Assembly: GCA_000372225.1 (NCBI GenBank)
Contig: AQTY01000004.1
Coordinates: 18,964 to 82,963 of the forward strand
Source of the DNA: Candidatus Nitromaritima sp. SCGC AAA288-L16
Lineage (GTDB): Bacteria > Nitrospinota > Nitrospinia > Nitrospinales > VA-1
Reading direction: 5' to 3'
Length of the DNA: 64,000 nt
Within the stretch, counting starts at the first letter, position 1, and each line of letters begins with the position of its first letter. A program made the position numbers and the translations under genes. The notes beneath the pieces were generated by a model. That model ran no database searches, was not told where the DNA came from, and saw only the letters and a list, made by a program, of their open reading frames with translations. This document shows positions 52,986 to 61,358 of this stretch, in pieces.

Positions 52986-53444
52986 TTGACATCGATTCTA
53001 GAGTCATACTCAATAAGAGGAACCTGCTTACTATTTCTTTTTATCATACTGACGAGTTGTGCGGGCACCAAACCAGATTCAATCGGCCAGTTCTCCGAGT
53101 GTCCAGAAAAACCTAACTGCATCTTTTCGAAAAGTTCTACCCCCTTGCATATGGTTGCTCCTCTGATTTATGAGATTAGTTTTCCAGAGGCAAAAGAAAA
53201 ATTACTTACAGTTATAGAATCGATGCCCCGAGCAGAAGTAACAACTGATAAAGAAAATTTTCTACATGTTGAGTTCACCTCAAAGGTTTTTCGATTTGTA
53301 GATGATGTCGAATTTTATTTTAATGAACCCGGGGTCATCCATTTTCGGTCCGCTTCTCGGATCGGACACTCTGATATGGGAGTAAATCGATATAGGATTG
53401 AAGAAATTCGGCGTCTTTTTACGAAGGGTTTTTTAAAAAAATAA
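52986..53444 (+). CDS. DUF1499 lipoprotein
   Basis: 152 residues from TTG 52986, with GGAG about 10 bases upstream. Lipobox IILTSC after the helix GTCLLFLFIILTS. The DUF1499 signature is clear: CPEKPNCIFSKSS, FLHVEFTSKVFRFVDDVEFY, VIHFRSASRIGHSDMGVNRY and RIEEIRRLF. DUF1499 proteins are uncharacterised. It follows the LolA-like gene by 27 bp and likely belongs to the same operon. Confidence 0.9.
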   Translation: MTSILESYSIRGTCLLFLFIILTSCAGTKPDSIGQFSECPEKPNCIFSKSSTPLHMVAPLIYEISFPEAKEKLLTVIESMPRAEVTTDKENFLHVEFTSKVFRFVDDVEFYFNEPGVIHFRSASRIGHSDMGVNRYRIEEIRRLFTKGFLKK

Positions 53445-53536
53445 ATTTTATTTTTATTTTGTTAAATAATTTATCTATCATTCTCTCATTATATTTAGAA
53501 CTACAATATGAGAAAACTCTTTCGTAACTTTCTTAA

Positions 53537-53626
53537 ATGAAAAAAACCTCGCAAATAATTTTCTGGATATGTATGCTTTTAGCCATGGCTTTAGTTGGGT
53601 ATCAGTCGATGTCCAACTTTCGTTAA
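53537..53626 (+). CDS. Very small single-helix membrane ORF (29 residues)
   Basis: ATG 53537 overlaps as ATGA the stop of a 10-codon ORF that starts at 53508. Product: MKKTSQIIFWICMLLAMALV then GYQSMSNFR, one membrane helix. No strong Shine-Dalgarno, so translation by coupling is the best guess. Confidence 0.4.
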   Translation: MKKTSQIIFWICMLLAMALVGYQSMSNFR

Positions 53627-53790
53627 AGGGAACCTATATCAAAAAATATCCTTTTTTTAAGAAAATAATTTTAATAATTATTTTTATTGTTCTTTTTCTT
53701 GCAATTAAGAACGATTTTGCTCCACTATACTTAGGAATTTTGGGCATAGCCATCGTAAGTTGGGTTACCACACCTAACGAAACCCCATAG
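53569..53790 (+). CDS. Small hydrophobic ORF (73 residues), start unclear
   Basis: The convincing part is the second half: IKKYPFFKKIILIIIFIVLF, LAIKNDFAPLYLGILGIAIV and SWVTTPNETP, two membrane helices. The first 20 residues overlap the 29-residue ORF in another frame and are not membrane-like. Either it uses the internal ATG 53569, or the two overlapping frames were once one gene and a frameshift splits them. Confidence 0.4.
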   Translation: MYAFSHGFSWVSVDVQLSLKGTYIKKYPFFKKIILIIIFIVLFLAIKNDFAPLYLGILGIAIVSWVTTPNETP

Positions 53791-53810
53791 ATATAGAAAA
53801 AAACCAACCA

Positions 53811-53945
53811 ATGCCTCAACTACAAATTAATTTAAAATTTATCGAGAACTTATCACGTAAACTCTTGTTTTTTTTTAGCGGTGCTAGCACAGCAATAACT
53901 GGAACTGCCTTTATTATCTTTGTGATCAAAGAGATAATGAGATGA
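53811..53945 (+). CDS. Small single-helix membrane ORF (44 residues)
   Basis: MPQLQINLKFIENLSRKLLF, then FFSGASTAITGTAFIIFVIK and EIMR. One long helix with a basic end. It ends in TGA that overlaps the next ATG (ATGA), so the two look coupled. No recognised family. Confidence 0.45.
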   Translation: MPQLQINLKFIENLSRKLLFFFSGASTAITGTAFIIFVIKEIMR

Positions 53946-54046
53946 CCATACAATTAATCAAAAGCATAATATGGAATTTTTTGGGTATTTTTATTTATCT
54001 TTGTGTGGGAATAGGAGCCGTGTTTCACACAGTTCTTGGCTATTAA
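53942..54046 (+). CDS. Small single-helix membrane ORF (34 residues)
   Basis: MTIQLIKSIIWNFLGIFIYL then CVGIGAVFHTVLGY. One membrane helix; start overlaps the previous stop as ATGA, with GAGATAATGAG as a weak ribosome site. Confidence 0.45.
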   Translation: MTIQLIKSIIWNFLGIFIYLCVGIGAVFHTVLGY

Positions 54047-54101
54047 TATACCAAGGCACCCTTTCTTTTTTGGTCATCTGAAAATGTGAAGTAAAATACT
54101 T

Positions 54102-54173
54102 ATGATTAGAATTTATATTTGGGTATTTCTACTGTTAGGAATTGCTTTTATAAAGTATGAGTGGTTTAAATAA
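54102..54173 (+). CDS. Candidate 23-residue single-helix membrane peptide
   Basis: MIRIYIWVFLLLGIAFIKYE then WFK. GAAG lies 10 bases upstream of the ATG. Such short peptides can be accessory subunits of membrane complexes, but on its own this is weak evidence of a gene. Confidence 0.35.
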   Translation: MIRIYIWVFLLLGIAFIKYEWFK

Positions 54174-54237
54174 TTTTTCATAGAACCCGCTATGTCAGCA
54201 TATTAAACTTAATTAAATTTTGACCGAGGAAATGTTA

Positions 54238-54462
54238 ATGCAAAAGATAGCCCTGATGACATCCGGCATTGTATTTGGATTACTTGCATTATCTCATGCT
54301 ATTAGGTGGTTATTCCCTGTTGAAATATTTGTCAATGGACAAATTCTTCCTTTTATTACTTCGTTATCTTCCGGTATTATTCTAGCTTTATTGTCAATAT
54401 GGATGTTTCTAGCAGCACGTAAAACAAAATTGCCCAAAAATGAAAATAAAGAAGAAAACTAA
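54238..54462 (+). CDS. Small two-helix membrane protein
   Basis: 74 residues from ATG 54238, chosen because GAGGAA ends 6 bases upstream and itself lies inside the longer reading frame from TTG 54220. Two helices: ALMTSGIVFGLLALSHAIRW and LPFITSLSSGIILALLSIWM, then a charged tail. The AxR-W-F-P loop pattern resembles a small conserved membrane protein of proteobacteria, but I cannot name it. 37 bp upstream of the DUF3445 gene. Confidence 0.7.
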   Translation: MQKIALMTSGIVFGLLALSHAIRWLFPVEIFVNGQILPFITSLSSGIILALLSIWMFLAARKTKLPKNENKEEN

Positions 54463-54499
54463 TTTGATTCTCATCCTCTTATTTTCTGATAACTAAAAG

Positions 54500-55468
54500 A
54501 TGCCACCCCGTCAAAAAAAAGAAAGACATTTTAGCCAGAACAATTCTCCTCATTTCCCATTCGAAGAACCTCCATTTCGTTTATCTATGGGATTGCTCAA
54601 AACACCCATTGAGGAATGGTTTGAAATATTCGATCCGGAGGAACGAGCCTTTCAAATGGAAGAAAAAAGAAGGCTTCTTGCTATTTACCACGATGATATC
54701 TTTATGGCTCACCCTTCCTCCTTTGCAGCATCAACAGAAGTCCTTAATTTGATGCTCAAACATTTACCCGCTTTTCGACCTGACTTGTATTTACGAAATC
54801 GAGATGTCATAAAGCTTCAATCGCAATTAAAGTTTAAAGAAGAGGTCTGGTCGACCGATTTAAATAAAAATGGAATACATCCTCTGGACTTAGCAGCTAG
54901 ACTGGTTCAAGAAGATCTAATCATAATGCTTCCACCTGACCCTAAGAAAAATCAAACTTCTACAGGGTGGTGGCTAGCAGCGGGAAGCGTTGCATTCCCA
55001 TCGCGGTGGAGCTTAAGAGAAAAGTTTGGCCAGCCTATGGATATTATTCATGCTCCTGTCCCGTTTTATAAAGAACAAATTCAAACTACCGTGGATAACT
55101 TTTTTAATCATATGCCTTGTGATGAAATATATGCTAGGCGGAATTGGTCTTTGTACGACAATTCATCTTTACGTCATGATGGGGCAGGAAAGCCGAGTAA
55201 AATAACCCAAAATCCCATTACTTCTAGCAACGCAGGAGAACGTCTATGGCTTAGGGTTGAGCGTCAAACTTTAAGGAAGCTAAAAAAAACAGGTGCTATA
55301 TTTTTTACAATACGTATTCATTTACGTCAGTTAAAACATATCGTTGGTTTTGATGGAATTGCGCGCCGGTTATCCAAAGCACTTTTGGCTCTGCCACAAG
55401 AAATGCAAGCGTACAAACAAACAGATGTGTTTGCCGATTCTGCTCAAGCCTATCTTAATAAGTTCTAA
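54500..55468 (+). CDS. DUF3445 protein (heme-dependent oxidative N-demethylase alpha-like)
   Basis: 322 residues. PPFRLSMGLLKTPIEEWFEI, KRRLLAIYHDDIFMA and NGIHPLDLAARLVQEDLIIM open the domain, then WWLAAGSVAFPSRWSLREKF and IIHAPVPFYKEQIQTTVDNF, followed by RRNWSLYDNSSLRHD. These match DUF3445/HODM, the heme-binding subunit of dimethylamine-type demethylases. The known partner genes (DmmA/B/C) are not adjacent; the nearest redox protein is the 2Fe-2S ferredoxin at 57.1-57.4 kb. Cytoplasmic, no signal. Confidence 0.85.
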   Translation: MPPRQKKERHFSQNNSPHFPFEEPPFRLSMGLLKTPIEEWFEIFDPEERAFQMEEKRRLLAIYHDDIFMAHPSSFAASTEVLNLMLKHLPAFRPDLYLRNRDVIKLQSQLKFKEEVWSTDLNKNGIHPLDLAARLVQEDLIIMLPPDPKKNQTSTGWWLAAGSVAFPSRWSLREKFGQPMDIIHAPVPFYKEQIQTTVDNFFNHMPCDEIYARRNWSLYDNSSLRHDGAGKPSKITQNPITSSNAGERLWLRVERQTLRKLKKTGAIFFTIRIHLRQLKHIVGFDGIARRLSKALLALPQEMQAYKQTDVFADSAQAYLNKF

Positions 55469-55667
55469 ATTAAAAAGACAGCTTAAGAATGCTAAAAAAT
55501 ATAAACTAAAAACCAAACAATGCTATGCCCCACGATGCGCTGCGTAAATAACGCATAAGACGCACGCAAAAAATATATTTTTATAAATTTCTGAAATTTT
55601 ATCCATAATGTCTACTGTAATATAACTTCTGAGCTAGAGGAATTTCCCGGTTAATTCGAAGCGAATT

Positions 55668-56627
55668 TTAGACCTCATTCAATTGCCTTATTGACTGGCG
55701 ATATTTTTCAAAAAATTCAGGGAAAGTGTTGGGGTGTAAACAATATGATAGTATTTCTAATGAATCCATAATACGGGGACCTGGTCTGTTAAAATATGCA
55801 TTACCATCTACTATGAAAATATTATTGTTCTGATAGGCCTTCCAATTCTCAAAAGGAATATTTCTTTGTAGTGTTTCCAATTCCTGCAGGGTCTGTTCCA
55901 GTTTAAAGCCGCAAGGTTTGACTATCACCACATCTGGATTAATAGAGGAGAGGTTTTCTCGGGTAACAGTGAGAGCTTTTTCCCCAGGAGTTGCTAATAG
56001 GTATCTTCCTCCGGCAATTTCAATCATTTCAGGAATCCAAAGACCCCCAATCATTACAGGACCATACCATTCAATTGTTAAAACAGATTGTTTGGTTAAG
56101 TTGCTTGCCGACACTTTTTTACAAATATAGTCAATACGCCGGTCCACATCTGCTTTAAATTCTTCATAAGCAGGAATTACTTCCAACTCTTGGGCTACTA
56201 TCCGGATATCTTCCCATATATCCTGTAAATTTTGTGGTCGCAGGGAAATTATTTTTGTACTCGGATTCAATACCTTATTACAAGCATCCGTCACCTGTCC
56301 AAAAGAAACCGCGCACACATCACATAAATCTTGAGTGATCAGATAGTCAGGCTTTAATGATTTCAGTAACTCGAGATCTAAGTCATAAACAGAAAGTGAA
56401 TTTTTTAATAGTGACTCCACCGATTGATGAATGTCCTCGCTGTTCGCATGTTTATCAATGCTGGAGGAAGTCAGGCTAGGAAGACCTTTGACCGAGACGG
56501 GGTAGTCGCATTCATGAGAAATACCTACTAGGTTTTTTTCTAGGCCTAAAACACAAACGATCTCCGTCGCCGAGGGTAGTAACGTTCCAATTCTTTTAGA
56601 ATGCCATTTAGGAAGTGGTGATATCAT
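55668..56627 (-). CDS. Cobalamin-binding periplasmic-type protein (BtuF-like)
   Basis: 319 residues, no signal peptide. KRIGTLLPSATEIVCVLGLE, then LVGISHECDYPVSVKGLPSL and SLKPDYLITQDLCDVCAVSF match the BtuF/HutB-like Fe-siderophore binding fold. IEWYGPVMIGGLWIPEMIEI, then GGRYLLATPGEKA, continue it. Lack of an export signal suggests a cytoplasmic relative, as reported for other such proteins, or an N-terminus that lies elsewhere. No permease or ATPase adjacent and no cobalamin riboswitch seen upstream. Confidence 0.88.
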   Translation of the reverse strand: MISPLPKWHSKRIGTLLPSATEIVCVLGLEKNLVGISHECDYPVSVKGLPSLTSSSIDKHANSEDIHQSVESLLKNSLSVYDLDLELLKSLKPDYLITQDLCDVCAVSFGQVTDACNKVLNPSTKIISLRPQNLQDIWEDIRIVAQELEVIPAYEEFKADVDRRIDYICKKVSASNLTKQSVLTIEWYGPVMIGGLWIPEMIEIAGGRYLLATPGEKALTVTRENLSSINPDVVIVKPCGFKLEQTLQELETLQRNIPFENWKAYQNNNIFIVDGNAYFNRPGPRIMDSLEILSYCLHPNTFPEFFEKYRQSIRQLNEV

Positions 56628-56744
56628 AAGTTCCTTTATTTTTTTATTTTTTAATAGATCTAACTGCGCGAACTCCGCCTTTTATACACGAGCTTAATCT
56701 TCTAATAAAACCCATTCCCGTTACAAAGTAAATTATATAATTTT

Positions 56745-56945
56745 TTACCCAAAGTTTCGCATTATGCCAATTGAAAAATTTTTTAAAACAGCATGACTAT
56801 CAGCGTGCGACCACATTAAACCGGCATAGGGATTAGTAATCGTCCCGTCTCCATTATCTTGTAAATTTAAACGATATTTAAGTGGAGGCGGAGCTTTATA
56901 GGCTTCCGCCGCAAAGCGGTTTTCGTAAACATAAGGACTAAATAA
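56745..56945 (-). pseudogene. Remnant of a DUF1566-type exported protein gene
   Basis: On the minus strand an open stretch reads SPYVYENRFAAEAYKAPPPL, KYRLNLQDNGDGTITNPYAG, LMWSHADSHAVLKNFSIGIM, RNFG and then a stop. DNGDGT-T-N-GLMW is the unmistakable opening of the DUF1566 (Lcl C-terminal) domain, but the domain is cut off after 20 residues and no start codon leads into the frame. The rest of 56628-57057 shows no gene. Confidence 0.6.
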
Positions 56946-57057
56946 TTTTTTTTCCGCGCACTGGCAATTCCATGTATTGATTCAAATAATCCAGAAACAC
57001 CTAGAATTTATCCCCTTAACGCCAGTCACTCCTCTTCTCAGAATTTAAATATAACTC

Positions 57058-57357
57058 TTAAAGGGTGTATATTTTTAAATCAGTATTAATAGTTAATTGA
57101 CAAGCCAATCGTAAATTTGGATCCTTGGACAATTTCTTTTTCAATTTCTTCTTCTCAACTTCATTTGGAGGCTCAAGTTCTTCAGCTTCAATTCTAACTA
57201 AACACGTTCCACACATACCTTGGCCTCTACAATTAAATAATTTTTTAAAAATATTAGAATAAATACCTACTTCACCATCAATTGAAGCTTTACGAAGATT
57301 CGCACCAGTATCCACATTTATCTTTTTATTTTCGTTCACAAAAAACAATTCCGGCAT
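57058..57357 (-). CDS. 2Fe-2S ferredoxin
   Basis: 99 residues. Plant-type cluster motif FNCRGQGMCGTCLVRI (C-x5-C-x2-C) with the fourth Cys in LRLACQLTI. Acidic-to-basic loops around it are typical. It carries electrons for an oxygenase or reductase. No flavoprotein gene is next to it; the nearest possible partner is the DUF3445 gene about 1.6 kb away. Confidence 0.93.
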   Translation of the reverse strand: MPELFFVNENKKINVDTGANLRKASIDGEVGIYSNIFKKLFNCRGQGMCGTCLVRIEAEELEPPNEVEKKKLKKKLSKDPNLRLACQLTINTDLKIYTL

Positions 57358-57483
57358 TGCGACATCTCCTGTATTAACAATTAGTTTAAAACAATTTTAA
57401 ATCCAATTGATATTTTATATAAATAATTTATTATAAGGCTTATATACAAACCTAATACGCTGACTTATCAGGATTATTTGCAA

Positions 57484-57660
57484 ATGACCATACTCTCAAA
57501 CAAAAAAAACAAACCAATTAACGTTAATAGCAGGGCTTCCAAAAATGCACAAATAAAATCCCGTCAGAGTGTAAAGAAAACAAATAACCCGAAAAATAAA
57601 GCATCGTCCGAAGAGTTGCTGGAATTGACTCGAACATGGGACGAAGATCTCTGCGAATAA
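57484..57660 (+). CDS. Small basic, Lys/Asn-rich protein
   Basis: 58 residues from ATG 57484 (AGGA 9 bases upstream; an in-frame TTG 6 bases earlier is possible). Opens MTILSNKKNKPINVNSRASK, continues NAQIKSRQSVKKTNNPKNKA, and ends SSEELLELTRTWDEDLCE. Disordered basic N-terminal half, short acidic helix at the end. No family recognised; it could bind nucleic acid. Confidence 0.5.
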   Translation: MTILSNKKNKPINVNSRASKNAQIKSRQSVKKTNNPKNKASSEELLELTRTWDEDLCE

Positions 57661-57668
57661 ATTTTATC

Positions 57669-57752
57669 ATGTTTCAGAACTGGGAAACATTTTTATACTT
57701 GATTGTAGCTTTGGCGATTGTGGTTCCATTGCTTCTTAAAAAGTTCTATTAA
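57669..57752 (+). CDS. Candidate 27-residue single-helix membrane peptide
   Basis: MFQNWETFLYLIVALAIVVP then LLLKKFY, a clear helix with a basic end, 8 bp after the previous stop. No Shine-Dalgarno. Same style as the mini-ORFs at 53.5-54.2 kb. Confidence 0.35.
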   Translation: MFQNWETFLYLIVALAIVVPLLLKKFY

Positions 57753-57824
57753 TCCAATTTCCATCTAGAGCTATTTTCACCCTTCTATATTCCCTATACT
57801 ATTTAAATTTTTACCCGATAAATT

Positions 57825-58223
57825 ATGAAATTAGATGGTGTACATCACATTGGAGTGAATGTTTTAGACATGGACCGGGCTGAGAATTTTTACACCGATG
57901 TGCTTGGCTTTTGGGTGGCAAAAAGATACGAGGAAGAAATCCGCCACCTGATGCTAGACACGGGAAGTGTGATTCTGCACCTCTTTGAAAGCCCTGGTCT
58001 ACATATGGAAAATGCTATTGATTGTCTGAGTGAACAAGGCTACGCCCATATTGCTTTTGGTACAAATAGAGAAAATTTTCCAGAAATTATTGACGAATTA
58101 AAAAATAAAAATATTGTTTTTCGTGGCCCACTCATTTTAGGTCAAGGTGAATCCGTTCACTTTAAGGATCCAGACGGCAATCATCTTGAAATACGCTGTC
58201 CTGTAAAACAAAATAGTAAATAA
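57825..58223 (+). CDS. VOC-family (glyoxalase/dioxygenase fold) protein
   Basis: 132 residues. LDGVHHIGVNVLDMDRAENF, FYTDVLGFWVAKRYEEEIRH, GYAHIAFGTNRENFPEIIDE and FKDPDGNHLEIRC show the paired beta-alpha-beta modules with metal-binding His/Glu positions. Substrate unknown; fosfomycin-resistance and glyoxalase I members look similar. Confidence 0.88.
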   Translation: MKLDGVHHIGVNVLDMDRAENFYTDVLGFWVAKRYEEEIRHLMLDTGSVILHLFESPGLHMENAIDCLSEQGYAHIAFGTNRENFPEIIDELKNKNIVFRGPLILGQGESVHFKDPDGNHLEIRCPVKQNSK

Positions 58224-58269
58224 AACGACCGTTTACCGCAATGACACATAATTAAGCGTGGGCTTAGAG

Positions 58270-58755
58270 TTAGTATTTTATTCGTGGTATCCAGCGAGGA
58301 ACATTTCTTTTGTATTCACAGTAAGATTCTCCAAACCTACTTTCCAAATCCCCTTCCTCCCATAGTGTGACAAAAAGAATGCTTGCGATGAAAAAGATTA
58401 AAAACCATATCAATATCCCAATGGACATAAATAAACTTGCCTCTCCAATCAGAACACACCAAACCCCTATCATCATAGGATTACGCACATATCTGTATAT
58501 CCCAATTGCTACTAAGATCTTTGGCGGTGAGTAAGGTGCTGGTGTTCCTTTTCCATAATCGGTGAACAAAGAAGCCGTTATCCAAATAATATATAAGCCC
58601 ACCATGATTAAAATTCCTCCTGAAGCTATTAATATCGTTATAAATTGATACGATTCGAGCTTTCCAGAAAACCACAGAATCAGCGCAGGGATAACTCCCA
58701 TCACATTAAGTGGAAATAAAATAACAGCTTTAATTAATGTTGGTGATAAGGTCAC
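58270..58755 (-). CDS. Isoprenylcysteine carboxyl-methyltransferase-like (PEMT/ICMT) membrane protein
   Basis: 161 residues with four helices. GKGTPAPYSPPKILVAIGIY, RYVRNPMMIGVWCVLIGEAS and EEGDLESRFGESYCEYKRNV with PRWIP at the end match the ICMT/PEMT superfamily. These are membrane methyltransferases, often annotated only as DUF proteins in bacteria. Substrate unknown. Confidence 0.85.
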   Translation of the reverse strand: MTLSPTLIKAVILFPLNVMGVIPALILWFSGKLESYQFITILIASGGILIMVGLYIIWITASLFTDYGKGTPAPYSPPKILVAIGIYRYVRNPMMIGVWCVLIGEASLFMSIGILIWFLIFFIASILFVTLWEEGDLESRFGESYCEYKRNVPRWIPRIKY

Positions 58756-58980
58756 AAATATTGAGTATTTCTTAACTAATGTTTAGCCAAGTAGCCAAAG
58801 GATTTACAGGATTATATCTAAAAAATGAAAAGTTTGTTCCGACCGTTACCAAGATTTATAACAGGTGGGAGGGGTGAAAGAATTAATTTTTTATTGTTAG
58901 AGAGTTTACGTTGGTCATATACTATCTAACATGAATTAGATTCTATTGATTCTCTCCATGCGACTTTCCTCACTCTTATC

Positions 58981-61176
58981 ATGAAAATTTCACCAAAATA
59001 TTTCCCTGCGCTACTTCTGATTTTGGCATGCTTTATTCGCCTAGTTTATTTTTATCAGTTTCAAGGAAACCCATTTTCCGGTCACCTTCCGGAACTCTGG
59101 GATCAAACGCTTTACCATAAAGGAGCTCAAGCATTTATTGAAGGGGATCCTTTTGCCCGTGCCCCAGGAGAACCCAACCAACAGTCACCGTTTTACCAAT
59201 ATTTCCTGGGGATGGTTTATTTTTTTTTCGGGGTGGAGTTAACAGCGGCTTGGATCGTCCAGCTTATCCTTGGTGTTGTTTCAACTTTTCTGGTTTATGC
59301 GATCGCCATGCGTTATATCAATCAAGGACCTGCTTTCATGGCAGCCGTTATGTTCACATTTTACGGAGGCAATTGGTTTTATGAATGTACGCTTTACCGT
59401 GCCTCCTTAGTCACACTACTCATCCTCTCAACCTGCTTACTTCTCCTGCGTTTTGCGGAGCGACCCTCTATCGTGCTTCTAATCGGAAGCGCCCTATCTC
59501 TTTCGTTTCTCACTCAGGCACGCACCAATTTACTTCTCTTTGTCCCATTTGCTCTGGCATATCTTTGGAGGAAAGTGTTTTCTCTTAGCAGTACGGGAAA
59601 GAAATGGTTAGCAGGATACCTAGTGATATTTTTTTTGGCATCCCTCCCCCTTCTTTTCTGGGTGAAACAGATCCATGGCAATTGGGGACTATATGATCAA
59701 ACCGGAGGAGAGAACCTCTACTTGGCTAATTCCCCCGATTATTCTGTCCGGAGTGTTGTACACGATAAAGCATACCGAAGTTTACTGGAGAGTGAACGCT
59801 TAGGCACACTACCAGCTCTCCGATTAATTTTAAAAGATGTTACTGAACGTCCGCTTGATGTCACCAAAGTATACTTAAAGAAAATATATTATTACTTCAA
59901 CAATTATGAAGTCCCCACAACTCACAATTATTATCTTTCTTCTGAACTTTCTCCCGTTTTAAAATGGGGCTCAATTCCATTTGGAGTGATTGCTGCTTTA
60001 GGGATCATTGGTTTCTTCTGGTCTTGGAAACATTTGAAACGATTGACTTTGTTACATGCTTTCTTTTTGGGTAATCTGCTTGCATACCTTCCTTTCTTTA
60101 TATTTTCCCGCTATAGGCTATCGATGGTCCCTTTTCTGTGCATATTCTCAGCATTCAGTCTTCAGATGATTTTTCAACGCTTCAGGGAAAATGACCTACG
60201 TTCGCTCTCATTAATAATGATGTCTGTGCTTACTCTCGGTTGGTTTTTAAAAACCGCTCCGCTTCCTGGGGGGGAAATTCGTATCCTTGATTACATCAAT
60301 CTCAGCTCAGCTTATTTGAATAATCATAAAGCTGACGACGACGGCAGAGCTTACAGTTATCTGGAAAGATCTTGGGAGTTATCTCGGTCTCTGCCTGCTG
60401 ATTTACGTAAATCAAAAATTATCCGTAAGGCCTTGTCCCATTTCTATCTTAAAGAATCCAACTCTTTCCGGCATCAGGGGGACTTAGCCCATGAAGAGAT
60501 TGCTCTGAGAAGAGCAATGTTTTTTGATTTTCCCTCTTCACCACTCCATGAGCGCTATTCCCGCAATCTCATTAAAAAAGGCGAATCAAAAAAAGCACTG
60601 CTAGAGGCTTTAATAGCATTAACTCTTAATCCAAACTCCTTTGATCTAAATCTACTAGCGGGAAAAATTTATATTACTGAGCGGTCTCATCCTTTATGGG
60701 GACTTTATCATTTTCTCCAGGCACAGAACATTTCCGAACTCGTCCCCTTATCTCTGAAAAATGCGATTCAAAACCTTCTGGAGGTTCAGAAACTCAATTC
60801 TATACCTTTCGACCCGAAAAAATTGTCTTCACAAGTCCGAGAACTATTGACTGGGAAAATTCTTTCACCAAAAAGTTTTCCAACAAACCCATCCCTACCA
60901 GTAGAATCTTCTAACTGGACGAGTGAAGAATTGTATAATTATCGGCTTGGACTTCATCAACACTTACTATTCGAACATGGGGTTAATCCAGCTTTTATTT
61001 ATTATCAGTTGGGGATTCTGGAATGGAACTTTTTTAAAAATAATTATTCAGCTTTTTATTATCTTGAAAAAGCCTGGGATCATGGTTTACAAAATCAGCA
61101 ACTGGCAACTTTGTTAAATGACCTTACAGAAAAATTAGACACCCGCAGTATTTCTGAAATAAACAAAAGTAATTAG
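58981..61176 (+). CDS. GT39 (PMT-like) membrane glycosyltransferase with C-terminal TPR-like region
   Basis: 731 residues. N-terminal helix, then a loop with GHLPELWDQTLYHKGAQAFI and AFIEGDPFARAPGEPNQQSP where the DQ replaces the usual DE/DD motif of GT39. QARTNLLLFVPFALAYLWRK is the typical RPN-like ARTNL loop. About 10 helices to residue 425. The remainder (about 300 residues) is soluble with TPR-like helices (HQGDLAHEEIALRRAMFFDF; KKALLEALIALTLNPNSFDL). It probably glycosylates proteins or lipids using a polyprenyl-sugar; the TPR part may bind a partner. Confidence 0.83.
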   Translation: MKISPKYFPALLLILACFIRLVYFYQFQGNPFSGHLPELWDQTLYHKGAQAFIEGDPFARAPGEPNQQSPFYQYFLGMVYFFFGVELTAAWIVQLILGVVSTFLVYAIAMRYINQGPAFMAAVMFTFYGGNWFYECTLYRASLVTLLILSTCLLLLRFAERPSIVLLIGSALSLSFLTQARTNLLLFVPFALAYLWRKVFSLSSTGKKWLAGYLVIFFLASLPLLFWVKQIHGNWGLYDQTGGENLYLANSPDYSVRSVVHDKAYRSLLESERLGTLPALRLILKDVTERPLDVTKVYLKKIYYYFNNYEVPTTHNYYLSSELSPVLKWGSIPFGVIAALGIIGFFWSWKHLKRLTLLHAFFLGNLLAYLPFFIFSRYRLSMVPFLCIFSAFSLQMIFQRFRENDLRSLSLIMMSVLTLGWFLKTAPLPGGEIRILDYINLSSAYLNNHKADDDGRAYSYLERSWELSRSLPADLRKSKIIRKALSHFYLKESNSFRHQGDLAHEEIALRRAMFFDFPSSPLHERYSRNLIKKGESKKALLEALIALTLNPNSFDLNLLAGKIYITERSHPLWGLYHFLQAQNISELVPLSLKNAIQNLLEVQKLNSIPFDPKKLSSQVRELLTGKILSPKSFPTNPSLPVESSNWTSEELYNYRLGLHQHLLFEHGVNPAFIYYQLGILEWNFFKNNYSAFYYLEKAWDHGLQNQQLATLLNDLTEKLDTRSISEINKSN

Positions 61177-61358
61177 AAAATATTTTTTTATTTGTACCCC
61201 CTCGCAAACAAATAGTGCTCCAGAAGATGGAACGCCCGCGTGTACTCCACATATTTTTGCAATCTTGCTAGCAAGAATTAAATAATATTATTTAACTAAT
61301 AGTAACTTGGTATTCATACGCCCTAACTCTTTTTGTGAAAGGATGGGATTCCCAAGAG

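Noticed and set aside
56640..57050. Possible cobalamin riboswitch upstream of the BtuF-like gene
   Set aside because: Only a loose GCCAGTG-like string was found, no B12 box context, and the same DNA reads as a DUF1566 remnant.
61255..61280. Palindrome CTTGCTAGCAAG
   Set aside because: A single 12-bp palindrome is expected by chance in a window of this size and has no other context.
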